Shown here piece after piece: positions 63,307-64,000 of a DNA stretch of 64,000 nt (its first letter is position 1; every line of letters starts with the position of its first letter). The notes under the pieces were generated by a model, which had not been told where the DNA came from, searched no databases, and saw only the letters and a list, made by a program, of their open reading frames with translations. The position numbers and the translations under genes were made by a program. Origin of the DNA: Verpa conica (Eukaryota; Ascomycota; Pezizomycetes; Pezizales; Morchellaceae); contig JAUFSD010000024.1 in the NCBI GenBank assembly GCA_033030425.1, positions 558,001 through 622,000 on the forward strand. Direction: 5' to 3'.

Positions 63307-63857
63307 CGGCAGCCTATACTTACAAAAGGGCAAATACTAATTGTGGAGTTTTTATTTTATCGCTACTGGTTGGCACAGAAACCTTCCTCCTGCCAGCCAG
63401 CCTAATTAACCTACAAGACTCCTACCATCTGCATGTACATATACATACATGTATCAATATGGAAGATATTTTCTCTTCAAGGTGATGATACCAAAAGTCT
63501 AAAAGTCTCCAGAAGCGGTTTTTTTTTCGATTTTCCCCCCTCATTAATCACTCTAGGGAGCAGAGATGGGGAGGGGTATTTTTTCTGGGCAGGAGCACCT
63601 GGAATAACCTGATTCTAGCAAGTGTGGGTGTCACCTAGGAGCAGTCACTAAGGTATATTATAGCAGTAAAAAAAATTTCACACCTTATTTTAGATAAGCA
63701 TTGATTTCTCTAGGGCACTAGTGCATTTTCTCACCCACTAACAGGTATACTTGTCTCAATTAGTTCTAGATTTGTTTACATTTTACCTTTGTTTATCAAA
63801 GTTTTAAAAGGTTTTCTCCTAAAAGTGTATTTGCCCTTTTGTAAGTATAGGCTGCCG
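63307..63857. mobile_element. TA-flanked inverted-repeat element, about 550 bp
   Basis: Positions 63305-63337 and 63827-63859 are exact inverted copies over 33 bp. Excluding the flanking TA on each side, the ends read CGGCAGCCTATACTTACAAA. TA flanks fit a Tc1/mariner-like target duplication. The ~490-bp interior is A+T-rich with no transposase frame, so it is a non-autonomous element. Confidence 0.78.
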
Positions 63858-64000
63858 TAAGGGTAGCTGTGTCTTAGCATCGCAACGGTGATTTATAGCG
63901 CGGTATTGTCTACTTTTTATGGGATGTCACTTAGCCTAGATGCGGACGTAAATGGGTGATGATTAGATAGGCAAGTAGTCTTTTGGCCGAGAATTTTATT

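Overview
The window is a stretch of nuclear chromosome from a filamentous ascomycete (Pezizomycotina). The reasons are: genes with several short GT-AG introns (mostly about 50-120 nt); fungus-typical proteins (SSK2-type MAPKKK, Sld3, Brc1/Rtt107, Mdm1, fungal Med16, a Zap1/ZafA-type zinc regulator); and long, A+T-rich, gene-free spacers full of small inverted-repeat elements. A Pezizomycetes-like genome (truffle/morel relatives) would fit the repeat-rich spacers, but that is only a guess.

Layout. 1-3.6 kb is A+T-rich and gene-free. 3.6-8.0 kb (+) SSK2/Wis4-type MAPKKK. 12.5-8.4 kb (-) Mdm1-type PXA-RGS-PX-nexin protein. 15.6-12.9 kb (-) BRCT-repeat protein (Brc1/Rtt107). 16.2-17.5 kb (+) alpha/beta hydrolase ending in AKL. 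17.5-21.4 kb holds G+C-rich repeats (minisatellite, tandem 14-mers, two inverted-repeat elements). 24.5-21.5 kb (-) Mediator subunit Med16. 26.3-25.3 kb (-) mitochondrial two-HMG-box protein. 27.5-31.1 kb (+) ZafA/Zap1-like zinc-finger factor. 30.6-32.8 kb is a dense cluster of hairpin elements. 35.5-34.2 kb (-) Vps26. 38.0-38.7 kb (+) gluconokinase. 42.0-40.3 kb (-) branched-chain E2 acyltransferase. About 48.1-42.8 kb (-) Chd1 remodeler. 49.0-50.2 kb (+) Mpv17/PMP22 protein. 51.4-51.8 kb is an element with 58-bp perfect terminal repeats. 53.0-52.2 kb (-) NPC2-like lipid-transfer protein. 53.4-53.9 kb (+) complex I NDUFS5-like subunit. 57.0-54.3 kb (-) Sld3. 58.9-62.2 kb (+) long coiled-coil protein of unknown function. 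62.2-64 kb is a spacer with a TA-flanked inverted-repeat element.

The genes are ordinary housekeeping and regulatory genes and do not form a pathway cluster; I saw no secondary-metabolite or pathogenicity cluster. Loose themes are genome maintenance and transcription (Brc1, Sld3, Chd1, Med16), organelle function (HMG-box, complex I, BCKDH E2, Mpv17, AKL hydrolase) and membrane traffic (Mdm1, Vps26, NPC2).

The most noteworthy non-genic content is a set of at least nine non-autonomous inverted-repeat (MITE-like) elements. Several share a GTACTCG-type end, one sits inside an 840-bp intron of the zinc-regulator gene, and two abut so that they share three bases. Exon models were built by eye from reading frame and splice signals; the 5' ends of the Chd1 and Mpv17 genes are unresolved.
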